NCBI RefSeq assembly: GCF_018320785.1
Contig: NC_054881.1
Location: 16,368,275 to 16,432,274, forward strand
Length of the DNA: 64,000 nucleotides
Direction: 5' to 3'
DNA from: Cheilinus undulatus
Taxonomy: Eukaryota > Chordata > Actinopteri > Labriformes > Labridae
Shown here: positions 1 to 14,600 of the stretch, piece after piece
How positions within the stretch are numbered: the first letter of the stretch is position 1
Layout of the letters: each line of letters starts with the position of its first letter
Notes under the pieces: generated by a model
Told to the model about the DNA's origin: nothing
The model's database searches: none
What the model saw: only the letters and a program-made list of their open reading frames with translations
Program-made: the position numbers and the translations under genes

Positions 1-1172
1 TCAAGATCCCTGTTAGTTCTAGAGTTAAAGACTCGTTTATATCTCAGTTGTTCAAAATGCATGTAGATACTAGTGGCTTTTTGTCCATTCTTTACCATGC
101 TGCATTTAATTCATCTGTATTCCTTCATGTTCTTTCAAAACTTGTGGATTCAGACCAAACGTTGCAATACCACTGCCAACTATGGGGGCAGTGTTGAGCT
201 ATGTAGCCAACAATTCACAGCAGCGAAGCAAAACAAAGGTCTGTGTAAAACAGCCAGCTCTAGTGGGTTCATTTTTTAACCTCTATCTAAACATAACAGA
301 CAAGTGTCAGCATACGGGCAGTGATGGTTGAATCATTTAAAACGCACAGATCTATTTTTGTATATGAAGGGACAACGAGCCCTAAAGCAGGGTCAACGGA
401 CCTGCCTCAGCCAAAGTTATTTTTTTATAATCCTTATTCCTTAAACTTAAATGTGTTCTGAGGCCTGAAGTATTTGCTCTGAAGTACACTTGAAAAGAAC
501 ATATTTTTTGTTTTGTTTTCAAGAATTTTTAGGATTGTTTTCAGGAACAGCTTATGGGAGAACTTGGCGTTCTTAACAATTAAAAAAAGTTTTGTATACA
601 TGGGTAAAGGTACTTGCTAAAATGAGTTTGAAAGTACTGGCAAATCAGATTTTGACAAAAGTCTAATATTTTGCACCCTTAAAAATCATCTTATCACAAG
701 CAAGTGTTAATATCTTGGTATAACAAAATGAGTCAAATCAAGAAAAAATTCAAATCTATCACTATTGTGCAGTGGAGTAAAATAAACTGTACAGAGGCAT
801 GTCCTCTTAGGGCTTCCATACTATTCTACTTAAGAAATTTTGGAATTTAACATCACTACACTGTGTGTGTTCATCCTAATCATATAAATCTACTCAAGTC
901 AATGGACAAATTAGGAATACTTCTTCCACAGGCATCATTACACATAGTGTGCTTGGCTAAACTAACTGTCTTTTAAATATAACTCTTGCCATTCATTGAA
1001 TTTACAATGTCAATGCAAGGCACTGTGTTTTACCTGTAAACTGCATGTTTTACTGCTCTTTCCTCTCAGCATAAGCAGGTTCACCCTCCTCGCCCTCCCC
1101 TGATCCCTTTTCTCTCTCTGCATGTCCCAGCTTGTGATAATTCCACTTAATGCCCCTGTTCTCTGTTTGCAG
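1..1172 (+). other. ptpn13: Intronic DNA upstream of the PDZ2 exon
   Basis: A/T-rich sequence with no recognisable exon or element. The intron presumably continues upstream of the window toward PDZ1. The 68-codon open frame at 73-279 has no support. Confidence 0.6.
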
Positions 1173-4100
1173 GAATACATCATGGAAAATTTAAATGGTA
1201 ATGTCCCAGGAGTCAATAGTCTCCGTCCAGGAGATCTATTTGACGTTGAGCTGTCCAAAAAAGACAGCAGCCTGGGCATAAGTGTCACGGTACTGTTCGG
1301 CAAGGTTTTCACCCTCTCTTTGTTTTGACCCTTTCCCCCTCCTCATCTCGTCACTGTTGTTCGTTTGTATTCATGTCGCTTGGAGTGGTTTGCTTTTTTT
1401 ACGCTGCATGCTGTCTGATCTGGAAGCTCTTGTGGGAATAAACTGTCTGCTGAATTTTTGCATGCTTTCTTTTTTCTACATTGTTTCTAATTTATAAAGT
1501 CATAAATTATGTACCTTTACTGTAAGGAGGACTGGTTTGTAAACTTTCCCATGGTTTCCTTCATGTTTGCTGCTGACTCTAGAGTGACTCACTGGAGTGC
1601 CACTAATATCATTCCTCTCTTTTATTAACACTCAATAACAACTCATTTGACTGTGTGTTTCAGATCAGGGTTGCTGTCATTATTAGTGTTGAAAATAATC
1701 AGTGATTTAGTGTTTTGTTGTATTCGCAAACATCATCAGAAATAACCACAAAATCCATTTTAACATTAAACTCATCATCATGACCATCATCACTGAATAG
1801 ACACTGGAATGTAGCTCACTAGTCTCTGATTATTTAGTTTTCACTGTTTTTGGATGTAACATCACACTGTAGCATGGAGTTCAAACTGAGTCATGACTGT
1901 GATATGATAAATGCTTTGTCTAACTTGTTTTAGGAAAAACTGGAAAATTCAACCAAAGCTTAAAGCTCCTGTGAGGAGTTCTTAACAGGGTGAAAGAGAC
2001 TGAAATTAATTGACTTACTAAAGCAAACAAGATCATCAGAGAAAAGACTGAAAATTTATGTACACATAATTTGATGTTTATAAAAACTGCAGCAGGGTAG
2101 GTGTCAGTATGATGCCCAAACAGCTGTTTTTCATGGTAAAGACTGTCATTAAGTGATTTAATTTTTTGCAAAATAAAGTAGAATGGGACTTCATATAATG
2201 AAATCCAAATTCCGGGAATGTGCATAGACATACTATGATAAAGGAAAGACTTTTGATTAGCTGCAATTGCAGACCATTATTGTATATTTTATTTGCAAAG
2301 ACTTTCCAAGCAGCACTCGCACATTTTTTTTGCTCTAGCGTGCATTTTTGCCACCTGACAGGGGAAAATATTCATGTTTGCATGCACAGTTGTATTGCAA
2401 ACATGATCGTTTTCTTCATGCTCACTTACAGTGTTTCTCTCTGCTCTGTCTGGATAAAAACTTCTCATCTTTGTTAGGCGCAGTAATGCCGTCCACTTGA
2501 ATATGATTGGCTACATTGATGCCGTCCTCCTCTCTTATGATTGGATGTTGTGGGAGACAGTGGAACAACTCTACTTAACTTCCCCTTTGGTGAAAAAAAG
2601 CAGAGAAGTAAAAATTTCAGCTGGTTTTAGAGGATTTTAACTATTGCCAGAGAAATGTGCATACAGTAAGAGCTATATCATATTACTATTTGCATTTTGG
2701 CTGACTTGTACGATACTGTGAAACTGTGGATTCATTAGCTATAATATAAAGCATGCATCCATTTAGTGCATGTTAATGTAATGGCATGGCTTCGTTTTGC
2801 TGTATTACCACTTTAAAACTCCATATATTTCCAAAAAACATATTTCCTAATTAGAATTCCGGGTAAAACTGAGTCAGAATAACCTCTCCAGGAATACCCA
2901 AATTAAATTGAATGTTGTTTCAACCTTTTGGAGTACAAGCTCAAACAAGTTGTGTTTAGAAAGGTAACACTCATTTCTTCCCAAGCAGTCAGACTCACTG
3001 AAGCTGTTACAGGTGTTGAGTAATACAACCAAAAGCATATTATTTTTTTCCCGTCTGAATTTTTATTTAGAAACAGAGGCCTTCAGATGAATGTAGCTGG
3101 AAAACTCAACAGGACTAAGCATGAAAGCATGAAAGCTAACACGAGCACCTGTTTTTATGAGGAAAAGACCAAGCGATTGAGAAAAAAGACATTTTTACGG
3201 TGGATTATTGAAAACAAAAGTGGTAAATTTGAAATTATACAAAACAAGTTCACGGATTTTTATTGATATAATCATGTTTTTGGACTAAATATTTGACTGG
3301 ATTTAGATTTTGGGGACTTTATCAAACGGAGAAGGACTGTTTCTGATGAAATATTATGACTAGAGGCGAGCATCTAATGGTGAGCTGTGTCTTTTTTTGT
3401 TATTGTTTGATAGTAACCTGACAGTGCACTAATTGTGGCTGCTGTGGTTTTATCCTGGAATGGTTAAAATGGTCAAAATCTCTTATATCTTATATAATAT
3501 AATATCTTTCTGGCAATGTACAACATGTGGTATACTTATAAACAGTCATTATTAATGGCCATAGTTAGGTCATAAATAATAAAAATTTTAATGCTTAACA
3601 TTCAATTTTCAGCCCTAACTGTGAAGCAAAGTACAATCTAACAAGCCATTCTCATGTTGCTTAAAACATGATCATAAAAGAGGAGGCTGATGTTACTGGA
3701 GCCAGTCATATTTTTGTGCAATGCTGGTGTGCCCGGCCACTACCTTACAAAAACAGTTTTTACTTCTGCGAGCAGAGAGAACAACTGCAAGTAAACGTGA
3801 AGAGAACAATCACACCTATGGTACGACTGTGGGCACATGCAAAATACAGTTTTTCCTCTCAGGCAGCAAAAACCATGCATGCTCCAACAGAGAACTGTTG
3901 CGGGAGTGCTGTTAAAGACCTTGTAAATATATTATGTGTGCATTGCTGTTTGACATGTGCTTGCAGCTCTTCTAAATCATTGCTTATCTTTTGGTGAAGA
4001 CTCTGACTTCACAGCTTACACGTGCAAGACAATACCCTCAAGTTCCTTACTGGAGCTTTGATTTGACTATGAAGGGCTTTTCACAGGGGCACATCAATAA

Positions 4101-5621
4101 TTCTTATCAACAAAATAAAAAGAGCAGTCTAAGGGGTATGTGGCTGTGTGTAACTCATAGTGAAATGTTTAACAAAGTGGCAGTAAAAGTTTACTCTGAG
4201 GATTTTGGACTGTAGGCCTTAAATGACTTGAGTCATATGTTAACGATACAAATTGACTTGAAGCAGAAATCCTAAAACAATAAACATGTCTGTATACAAA
4301 CTACAGCAGGTCCTTTTTTAGACTTTTAAACTGAATGTTCTTGAAAAATGGCCTTCATAGACTTCTGTCATTACCTTTGGTTGAATTTTTCTTTTTAATA
4401 TCAGTAAACAAACATAAATTACCACAATTATCTTTTCATTTTAGACAAAGCATTTGTTGTTCACTAGTTACACTTGTTAAGTAAAAGACCCCCCTGCCTT
4501 TGACCCCCATTGATAATACATAATTATCTTTGTTTTAGTTGCAACTAATAAGTGTATTTTTTTTTTTCAAAGGGGGGAGTCAACACGACTGTTCGACACG
4601 GAGGCATCTACGTCAAAGCCATCATCCCAAAAGGAGCTGCTGAGCTTGATGGAAGGATACAGAAAGGTATCGTCTGCATACAATGTTAACATTTTCAAGT
4701 TCCTAGGCAGTAGGAATGCAGCTTCTACTTCTACATTTTTTGTTTTTTCACCAAATAACCAAGTCATGTTCTTTGTATGTGAAACTTTCTTTATTCTAAA
4801 ATTCTGAATTACATCTGAAATAATCCTTACGGACGAAAATGCTCATCATCTGTTGAGACTTTCTTGTAAAGTTGAAACTGGTCTCTTCTGTGCTCAGGGG
4901 ATCGTGTGCTGGCTGTAAATGGAAAAAGTCTGGATGGAGCCACTCATCAGCAAGCTGTAGAGGCTCTCAGAGACACTGGGCAGGTAAGGGATGTCATAAT
5001 GTTGTTAGTATAGTGTTTATGAACAACTTACTAACAGATATGGTTGGCAATATACCAGAATTTTAAACATTATTATATTCCAGTACTCAAATAAGAGATA
5101 CTTTCTCTAGATACCATAATAAAAAAAGTCCCAGGCACCCTATTATGGGTTATTTCTTGGTTTTAACAAACAAAAATGGCAAGAAAAAAACTGTAAGTCA
5201 GACACTAGAGGGATGTTTGCTTGCATATTTGGATGGGTTACTCATATTAATGCACCTGTCCTATGAAGTCTTCTTTACATTTGAAAGCTTAAGTGCTTTG
5301 AGAAATTGTTTATCATTAAAATAACAGGTTATATCAATTTTTAAAAAATTGTATCAAAAAGAATTTAAGTGTTGAACATTTTGACAATATTACTAACAGA
5401 TGATTTAATTCCTGCTCATCTGAGCACTAACACACAGAAATCAACTTTTATGTCTTAGATGGTGCACTTGTTACTGGAGAAGGGTCATCTGCCTGCAGAC
5501 AGCATCCACGCTCCTCTCACTCCTCAGCGCACTCCACCACAATCTGACAGCAGACAAGAGCAGAACAATGGGCAGCCACTGGAGGTCAAAGAGAAACCAG
5601 AGTACAGTTTTATTACAGAAG
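1173..5621 (+). other. ptpn13: ptpn13 PDZ2 exons
   Basis: Four exons (1173-1289, 4573-4666, 4898-4983, 5459-5621) encode PDZ2. The carboxylate-binding loop reads SLGISVT then GGVNT across the first intron, followed by [21 protein letters not shown] and [11 protein letters not shown]. This is the best-studied PTPN13 PDZ, known in mammals to bind C-terminal ligands such as those of Fas and APC. The last exon continues into a Pro/Gln-rich linker ([12 protein letters not shown] region) that is less conserved. Exon phases are 0, 1, 0, 1. Confidence 0.93.
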
Positions 5622-8600
5622 GTGAGGACTGAAAATGAAACTGTAAATGTTAACCAAAGCTGATGGACATGCCAGACTCCATGTCTTTTGTCAGGCGAAT
5701 CCGTCTCACAAAACTCCAATCTACAACATTTGTGCTGAACCAAAAAAGGTTCCGCACAAAAGCGTATAATATCTTGATATAAGATTTTTTTGATTCAACA
5801 TGCCCAGTAAATTTGGATTAGAATGAGAGCAATAAGATATTTTTTCTTTGAAATAAGACAAATCCACTCGCTGAGATGGGAGTTTTTGCAGTGTGCTTCT
5901 CTGTCCCCTTGAGACAGTCAGAATTTTTGCAACCTGGAAACTAAATAAGATAAAATGATGTGGTATGACAAAGAAAACATTTACTAGTGTTTCACAGACT
6001 TTAGTCAGGTAAAGAGTAGGGATTCAGGGGTTTCAACTACATATCTGTAAGGGTCAGACAGGGCTGAGGCTGATTTCATCAGGGAACTGTTAAGCATCCT
6101 GAAGTCAGAGGACTGTGCAAAGAACTCATTTATAACTAAAATAACCTAGAATAAAACAGAGAAATTGCTTTTACAATAAATTAGAGTAGCTTTGAGTATG
6201 TTCACAGCATACCTAGTACTTAGAAAGCCCCATCCAAACCAGATACAGCTTGTAATCGGTAGCAGCTTGTAGCTAATTGGTTGTACACACATCCTCATTA
6301 TCTATCAAATGGGATTACTAACATCAAGTAACTTCATTACAGAGAACAAGGTCTTAGTGATTCGCTGTTAAACACCGAAATGAGCAGAGTGTTTTCCTGC
6401 TTACTCATCATCCTTGCAGACTCACATAAACTGACCTGAAAAAAGGTGCAAACGCTACCAATTAGATAAACTAAGTTGCTTTAAAACAGGCTGAAATTGA
6501 TACTGAAAATTCTTAATGAGCGATGTCTGTAAACTAGTCCACATCAATAGGACTGACGAGAATGTCACACTGACATTTTGATTAGAAAATTGTCCCCAAA
6601 CGGCAACAACTATGGATCTAATTTACAAGTAGAAATACATATTTATGGAAACCAACTGATGCTGATGTTGGTTAACATAAATTTTCCACTACTCTTCATA
6701 AATAACATTTTTTGTGCCTTATGCTAATGCGGTATGTTATGGTAGTTTATTTCTGTGCACAGTGGTGTCTTCAAAGTGTTTTATGTGAAGTTTCATCTTT
6801 GTGTTTCCTTGTTATGTAACAATACTGAACTAAAATCACTTTCCACTGAATTAATATTTGATAGACATCCTCATGATTTGCTTAATTGCTATAACCTCAC
6901 TGTGTTTAACCCTGGGATTGCATCACTGGCTCTTGTCCCAGTCACTTTTTTAAAGCTCATACTCACAGCCCACATGTCTATCTCTCTGTACCTGCATGCT
7001 TTTGTCCCTGCAGATAACGTGTTTGAAGTTTGCCTGCTCAAGAACACATCAGGGCTCGGTTTCAGTTTCAGTCGGGAAGAGAATATCCCCGATGAACCAC
7101 ACGGCTCCAGCATGGTCCGGGTTAAAAAACTGTTTCCTGGTCAACCAGCTGCAGAGAGCGGTCGCATCAACGTGGGCGATGTTATCTTGAAGGTCAATCA
7201 GACCCCCTTGAAAGGACTCTCACAGCATGTAAGTGGACTGTTCTATCTGAACCTCCTGTATGTACATAAGAGGACAATAAAGTTTGATTTTCCTACAATT
7301 ATGAACTATTTCTCCTTTAAATTTTTGGAGATAATTATCCAGAATGTCCCTTGAAGTTTTTGTAATTTGCTTAAAATTTTGGGAGTATTGGATGAATATT
7401 TTGAAGAATTTGCTTGGGAATTTTCAATTATTTTTATCCAAATTTTGGGAATATATTTGTTTGGATTTTTGGTGCAATTTCTTTTGGAATTTTTGGGCAT
7501 TTTCATTTATATTTATATTTGGGAAATTAGATTAGTAATGGGCCCAGAATTTCCTTTGAAATCTTCAAGAATTTTCATGGAAATATCAGGGAATTTGTTT
7601 AGATATTTTGAGGAATTTGCTTGGAAAATATCAAGTATTTTCATCCATATTTGGGGGAATGTATTTGTATATTTCAGAGTTTCACTTGAGGTTGTTGGGG
7701 AAATCTGCTCTGAAATCTATTTGGGAGTTTTCTTGGTGATTTGGGAAATTCATTTGGATGTTTGATAGAATTTCCTTTGAAATTTGGGGCATTTTCATTT
7801 AAATTTGGGAAAATTATTTTATCTTTTTTGGGGAATTTGATTGGCAATGGGGGCAGGGTTTCCTTTTCAAGAATTTCTAATGGAATTTATAGAAATTTGT
7901 TTGGATGTTTGGGGGACTTTTCTGCCATTTCCATGGAATTATGGGGAACTTATTTGTAAATTTTTGGGGATTAGCTGTGAAAATTTGGGGGATTTCCTCG
8001 GAAACTTTCTGGAATTAACATCAAGTTTTCGGGTGAGATTTTTATTAAAATGTCTTGGCTTTAGGATAAAGTCTCACTGAAACATTTGGGGAATATTTAA
8101 AGAAATTATGGGATTTTTTATGGGATACTTTGACAATATGTTTAAGAAATTTCACAGAAATTTAAGGTGCTTTCTTTGAAATTGTAGTGAATTTGTTTGG
8201 ATTTTAGAAGGAAAATTTTCCGATATTTATATCTTTAAGAGTACATTTTGTCCACCACCTCTGTCAATGACTGACAACATTTCTTACTGACTGAAGACTC
8301 CCAACAACTGTCCGAACAAAGCCAAAACATCTGCTCAAAAACCTTTCCAGTGCTGTGTTTTCTGTTGACACAGGACCTCCATGAGATTTGCAGACATCAT
8401 TTTTGGTGTCCTGATCAAAGATGTGGCTTGGGTTTTAAAGCTATCAAGTCCTATCTATCCCACATAAGTAGGAGAAACTAAAAATGCATTCAAAACAGAA
8501 GCTCAGGTCTCAGGTTGATATTTTTATATGACTTTAGGAGGTGATATCAGCCCTGAGAGGAACAGGACAGGAGGTGACTTTGCTCCTCTGTAGACCTGAA

Positions 8601-11600
8601 CCTGGGATTCTTCCTGAAATTGATGCCTCAGCCTTGGTGAGTCTGTTTAAAATACTCTTTTTGCTTTTAAGTCACGATTGTATGGGCATTTTAACTTCCA
8701 GTAATTGTTGATAACTTAGTTCTTACTTATTTCTCCCTAGACTCCCATGCCATCTCCCCGAAAGGAGCCGTTGCCTCCACTTGAGTCCAGCATTAGCTCC
8801 AACAGAGCCACCTCTTCTTCAGACACGCAGGACAGGATGCTTCAGGGCGCCGTGGAGGAGGCTCTGGAGAGGCTGCGGCTCAAAACCCCCGGTCGCCACA
8901 ACAGCTACAGCGACAGCACAGAGGGGGATGAGGAGGTGGAAGAAGCCTTCAGCCCGAGCAATGTGGAGCAGAACAAACAAATGTGGGAAAGGAGCGTCTA
9001 CCATACCCCTGGAAGTACCATGGGACTGGGGCGCTACGACAGCACGGGGCAGCTGGACGACAGCACCCACTCAGCGTTCTACTCCCCAGACCTGTCTATG
9101 ACGAGATCTGACCTCAGCAAGAGGTACCTGATTAAAAAAAGGAATCAGAGTCATATTCAGTCTTTGTTTAGATATAAACTCTTAATTTAGTCGTCAAGGG
9201 TTACCTTACTTGACTGAGATAGGTGAATACCAAACCTGCACCATTGAGTAAGCATTGTACTAAGAGAGAAGTACAATGCAAGGAAACGCAGGGCAAAGCA
9301 AAGTTGGCCACACCTTGACTTTATGTGGAAATTTTAAAAGGCTTAAAAAATCTCAAATTTGATGCTAAAACTTTGCAGCAATACTGATATGCTTTGTAGC
9401 TCCAGGGTGGAGTTTCAAGTTGATTATAAAACAGAAATTAATTATTGATGCTTCTGTATGAGCTACAAATACAAAAAAGAGATTCAGAGACAAACTGATA
9501 ATTTCTGTGTGTACTGCTTTGCCAAACACTGCCTTGGGGTAGTTATCAGAGGAGGTTAGATGCAGCGCTCTGCTTCAACAGCCTTAGTTCAAGCAGTTTG
9601 CTCAGAGAGATAGAATAAACCGCTCAGTCCACAAGAAGCACCAAAATTGTCACAAACCAATGGCTCTCAGAGGAGTTTTAATTTGATGTATACCATCTCA
9701 TATCATTTTGTTTTTTTGACAGGGGCCATCCTTCCCCTTTAATGGCCGATCTGGAGTCATCTCCCCAGCCAATGGTGTCCTCCCCCTCTGCTCCAAGCCC
9801 AGATCCCCTGCCTCCCCCTCTGCCTCTGCCATTAAACCTGACCATGTCTGGCAATGGACAGGACATGGACGAATTTGTGCCGGTACGAACAAAAACAAAA
9901 GGAAAAAGACTAATGCTGCCAAAATTGTAGATGGTTGGATACTTGTTGATACCACATGTTTGAAAATGGCACAGTCTGTTATTTTAATGATCATAGTGTT
10001 GAAAAGTAGCAGTTGTTTTGGCACCATCAGCATCATCAGTGTTTTTGTTCAATTTAGACAGTGTGCATGAGTTTGCCTGCAGTTTCTGGTCATTAAAAGT
10101 AAGAATTACTCATCATTGGGTAACAAAGATTTCTCTTTTTTGGCTGTGGTATCAAAACAGGTATCAAAAATGTTTGATTTTACAAGTTTTGCACAAACTT
10201 ATGTGTAGCTAAGTCTGATTTTCATAACTAAGATGTATCTCTGTTCCTAGGATGTAGAACTTAAAGTCTCCTTGGTGAAGTCAGAAAAAGGCAGCCTGGG
10301 TTTCACCCTCACCAAAGGAAATGATCAGGGGTGCTACATCCACGACATCGTCCAGGATCCAGCCAAAGGAGATGGACGGCTCAGGCCTGGGGACCGAATG
10401 ATTATGGTACAGATTTATTTTTTATCCAAACTCTTATCCAATCCTACAGCACGTCCTAGCCTATATTATCTAGTACTTTATCCATAGTAGCTTTCAAAAG
10501 AAGGGGCTACAGGGTCTTTGAGATACATGTTCACACCCCCTTCACTTTTACAGTTTTGTCATGTAGTAACCTGATGCTACAGTAAAAAACTACACATTTT
10601 TATTCTTAATAATCTACACTCAGTACCCAATAATGACCAAGTGCAAACAGAATTTTGAAAATTGTGCTAATTTTTTACAAATAAAAAAACTGAAATATGA
10701 CATTGACTTAAGTATTCAGACCGTTTGTAAAACACTGTAAATTTAGTTCAGGTTGCTCCCCCTTGCCTGATCTTTCCTGAGATGTTTCCCCACCTTGAGT
10801 GATGTCCACCTGTGGTTAATCAAATTGATTGGACATAATTTGGGAAGGCACACTTCTGTCTATAGAGCAAAATCCAAGCCATGTCGTCAAAGGAGCTGCC
10901 TGCAGACCTTAGAGACAGGATTGTTGCAAGGCACAGATCATGGGAAGGCGACAAAAACTAATTCTGCTGCACTGAAGGCTCCCAAGAGCACAGTGGCCTC
11001 TGTAATTCTCAAATGGAAGAAGTTTTTCACATCCAGGGGCTCTTCCAAGAGCTGGCCTTCCGGCCAAACTGAGGGATCGAGGGAATAAGGCTTATTAAGA
11101 GGGGTGACTGGGAATCTGTGGTCACTCCCAGTGATCTCCAGAGGTCCTGTGTAGAGATGGGACAGTTCCAGAGGGACAACAATCACTGAAGCCCTCCACT
11201 GATCTGGGCTTATGGTACAGAGGCAAGACGGAAACCTTTCCTGGATGTAAAACACATGGAAGCCCACTTGGCTTTCACATGGAGTTTTTTGCAAACTCCA
11301 AATGGGCTTTCATATGGTTTAAACTGACCTGAGGCATCTGTCTAACCACTCTGCCACAACCCTAGATTAAAAATACTGATTTTGAGAAAGCCTAACCTGC
11401 TTTTCCTCTAAACTAAGGTTGATGATTAAATGTTGATTCTACTTTTTTATTTTGCACACGATTAAACCAATATGATGCTAAGCCTTCTTCTCATTTCAAG
11501 GTGAATAACACAGACGTGAGCAACATGGGTCACACTGAGGTGGTCAATCTTGTGCGTGCAGCCCCCCGTGTTGTTGACCTGGTAGTCGGAAGGGTCTTGG

Positions 11601-14600
11601 AGCCTCCCAAGCCCCCCATAGAAGCCCACCTGCTGCCTGACATTTGCTTTAAAGGCGACCAAGAACCACTGGGTAAGAAACAGACCCCATTAATGAGATC
11701 AAACACCAGAGGCATGGCTGAAATTCAGAGTAAATGTCTTGCTCATAGGTCATGTTTATGTGTTTTTCTCCCTTATTGTTTACCAGGTTTGGTTCTGGAC
11801 GGAGGCAGTGACAGTGTTTATCATGTCTTATATGTGAAAGACATCCTGCCTGGTTCATTAGCTTCTGAGGAGGGGAGTCTGAGGCCACTCGATCTGATCC
11901 ACTACATCAACGGTGCTCCCACCCAGGACCTGACTCTCAGTGAGAGCACCAGGCTGCTGGAGCTCTCCCTCGATGACCTTACTCTCAAGGCAACAAGGTA
12001 GTTTTAAAAAACTTTCTACAACCATTATCATGCTTAATAACTTTTTAAAAATCCAAATGGCATAATAAAAGGATTCAGACATGGTTTGTGTAATACTTTC
12101 AACAACCTTATTCTTCAAAGGGATGGAAAGCCTGTGTTTCCTGGGCAGAAAAGTGTCTCATTTCTCAACAACAACATCAGCCCCAAGGTTTCATCCAGCA
12201 TTAATGGTTTGTTTCAGAACTTAAAAGTGTGACCTTTGCACATTTTAATTGAGTTAATATTTTTGGATCTTAATCCATTTTCTTTTCTCTTGCAGGGTTT
12301 CTGATAGGAGAGGATCCCAGAGATACTGAGGGTCTTGCAGCCCTTTGTCCTATAGAGGTACTTTTTTCAGCATACATTACTTTAACTACTTTGCCTTTGT
12401 AATGGCTTCCTCTATAGCTTTTTATAGAGATTACAAGTTGGTTTGTTGATTATGTATTTAGGAGGACATCATAACGCTGGATCTAGAGAAGCCACATGCA
12501 GGAGGTCTGGGTTTCTCTGTGATTGGAGGGGAGAGAGGGATATTTGTGAAGTCTATCACACCAGGAGGGATTGCAGAGTCCTCAGGCAAGCTGCAAGTGG
12601 GAGACCGGCTGCTGAAAGTGAGTGATGTTTGACATTTACTACTCAGATTTAAGGCTCTTATAAACAGTTTTTTATGCCTCCATGCTGGTTTTAGTTGAGA
12701 CTGAAAGCATTATGTTTTGGGTCTGTCCATCCAGGCCATTATTAAAAGGCCATATCTCCTGAACACTTTGAAGGATTTTCTTTTAACTTTGCAAAAATGT
12801 ACCATCTGACTCAAGGATAAACTGGTTAGATTTTGGAAGTCTTAGGTCAAAGGTTAAAGTCAGTGGCCTCATGTTTATCCCTCGCTTGTGAATGCAATAT
12901 CTCTAACAGACTTTGAGGGATTCTGCTTAAAACTTTTGCACAAGTTTGTACTCTGACTCAATGATGAACTGATGAGATTTTTTGGCTCGAAGGTTATTTA
13001 GCCTCATGTTTGTACCTTGCTTATAAGATTCTTATGAATTGCACTACCACAAAAACCACCCCAGCCCTTCCTAGATCCACCACTCAACTTTCACTGCCAC
13101 AGCTGCACACCTTACAATGCCAGGTGTCAGTTTTAGGTTTACATGCATACTGTTCAATTACTGTTTGTTTCCCATCAAATGCAATTAACTTTGGGCCCCT
13201 GTCTCAATCAAATATGGCAAAATGTATAATGTATTAAAATTATACAGTGTTGTTTTACATGTAAGCAGTAGGTGATTGTTTTTTTTTTTAATAAGGGGGA
13301 TGCACCTTGTTATGATGTTAAAATCATAACAAAATCCCATTCAAAATCTACACTGGCATATTAAAAAATATATTTAAAACCTTAGCAAGTTGTGTTTGTA
13401 TTTAAGTACTGTGTTTAAAAGTAATAAATAAATACAACATTAAAGTGGACTGAGTTTATTCAGGCAGGATTTTCTCATGGTTTTTTTTACAATAAACTAA
13501 TATAGCCAGTTAGAGTTCATGTAAGAAAAAACTCAGCACAGAGAAAGTTTAACATTACTCAGAAAAATTTATTAATAATGAACACGCAGAGATGGGCACA
13601 AATACAAAATAAAAAGTATCTTGTTACAAATACTTGCTAAAAATGTAACAAAATACATATAGAAAATATAGGATGAGAAATGTAGTCCATTGAACTGTAA
13701 ATACTTTTTTGTCATTTCAAATTAGGAAAATGATTCAACAAACTGATATATGATATAAAAGCTGGCAACAAATCAATTAATGGACTAATCATTTTGGTTT
13801 TCAATGAGCACAGAGAAACTTTCTACTTTCAGCAGATTAATGTGAAAACAGCCTACAGCAGCAGTATTCAACCTTATTCTACCCAGGAGCCTCATTGTCT
13901 TAAAAAAACTATTGTGAGAGATTATTGTGTTGTTAAATGAGATGAAATAGGCTACATAAAAATGTCTCTTTAGTGTCAGAAGAAAGATCCACAAATGCAT
14001 GCACTAATCTGCAAATATGTAGACCAATTTGTAATTGTGGACTTAGTTCATTTTGGTTCAGAATCTGCCTCTCAGTTGGCTGTCATACAAACGTGACTTT
14101 TGCAAAACTTGTACCGCGCACGATTTGTACTCAGATCCGTAAGCGTGTACTTAGATCTATAAGCGTAAAGGCTGGGTCTCTTGCCCTCAGTGCAGGCTCA
14201 CAGGCAAGGCTGCCTTTCTTATCACACAGTAGGCAGCAGTTAACACTTAGTAACGGCTCTATATAATGTCAGTGTGAAAGGAGAAATGTTATTGTATTAT
14301 ACTGCTATTGTTATCATTCATATTTTCATTGTAGGATCATCATAACAGCAAACAATTTAAGCACCAAACATTTTTATTTCCTCATGCCCTCGGATCAGAA
14401 ACCGTCTATAGATATGCTACAGGTGGAATTTCAAAATAAAAGCATAAATGTGACAGTTTAAATCAGTGTTTTGACTTTCTATTGATCTGATTGGATAACT
14501 GAATATTTACACCCCTAACCAGGAGGTCTGAAGGCCTGAGTAAATTGTGATATTGATTTCCTCAATGCCAGTTAAATCTGTTGTGCTTTGAAAATAAATC

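Noticed and set aside
3668-4215. 109- and 74-codon plus-strand frames in the PDZ2 intron
   Set aside because: No domain, no fitting splice junctions to ptpn13, and no promoter or poly(A) context.
6755-7354. 199-codon open frame on the plus strand
   Set aside because: It is intron read-through on both sides of the PDZ3 exon 7014-7228; only that exon has domain similarity and splice sites fix its limits.
7367-8080. Several Phe/Leu/Ile-rich open frames
   Set aside because: They fall wholly in a degenerate T/G-rich minisatellite and have low-complexity translations.
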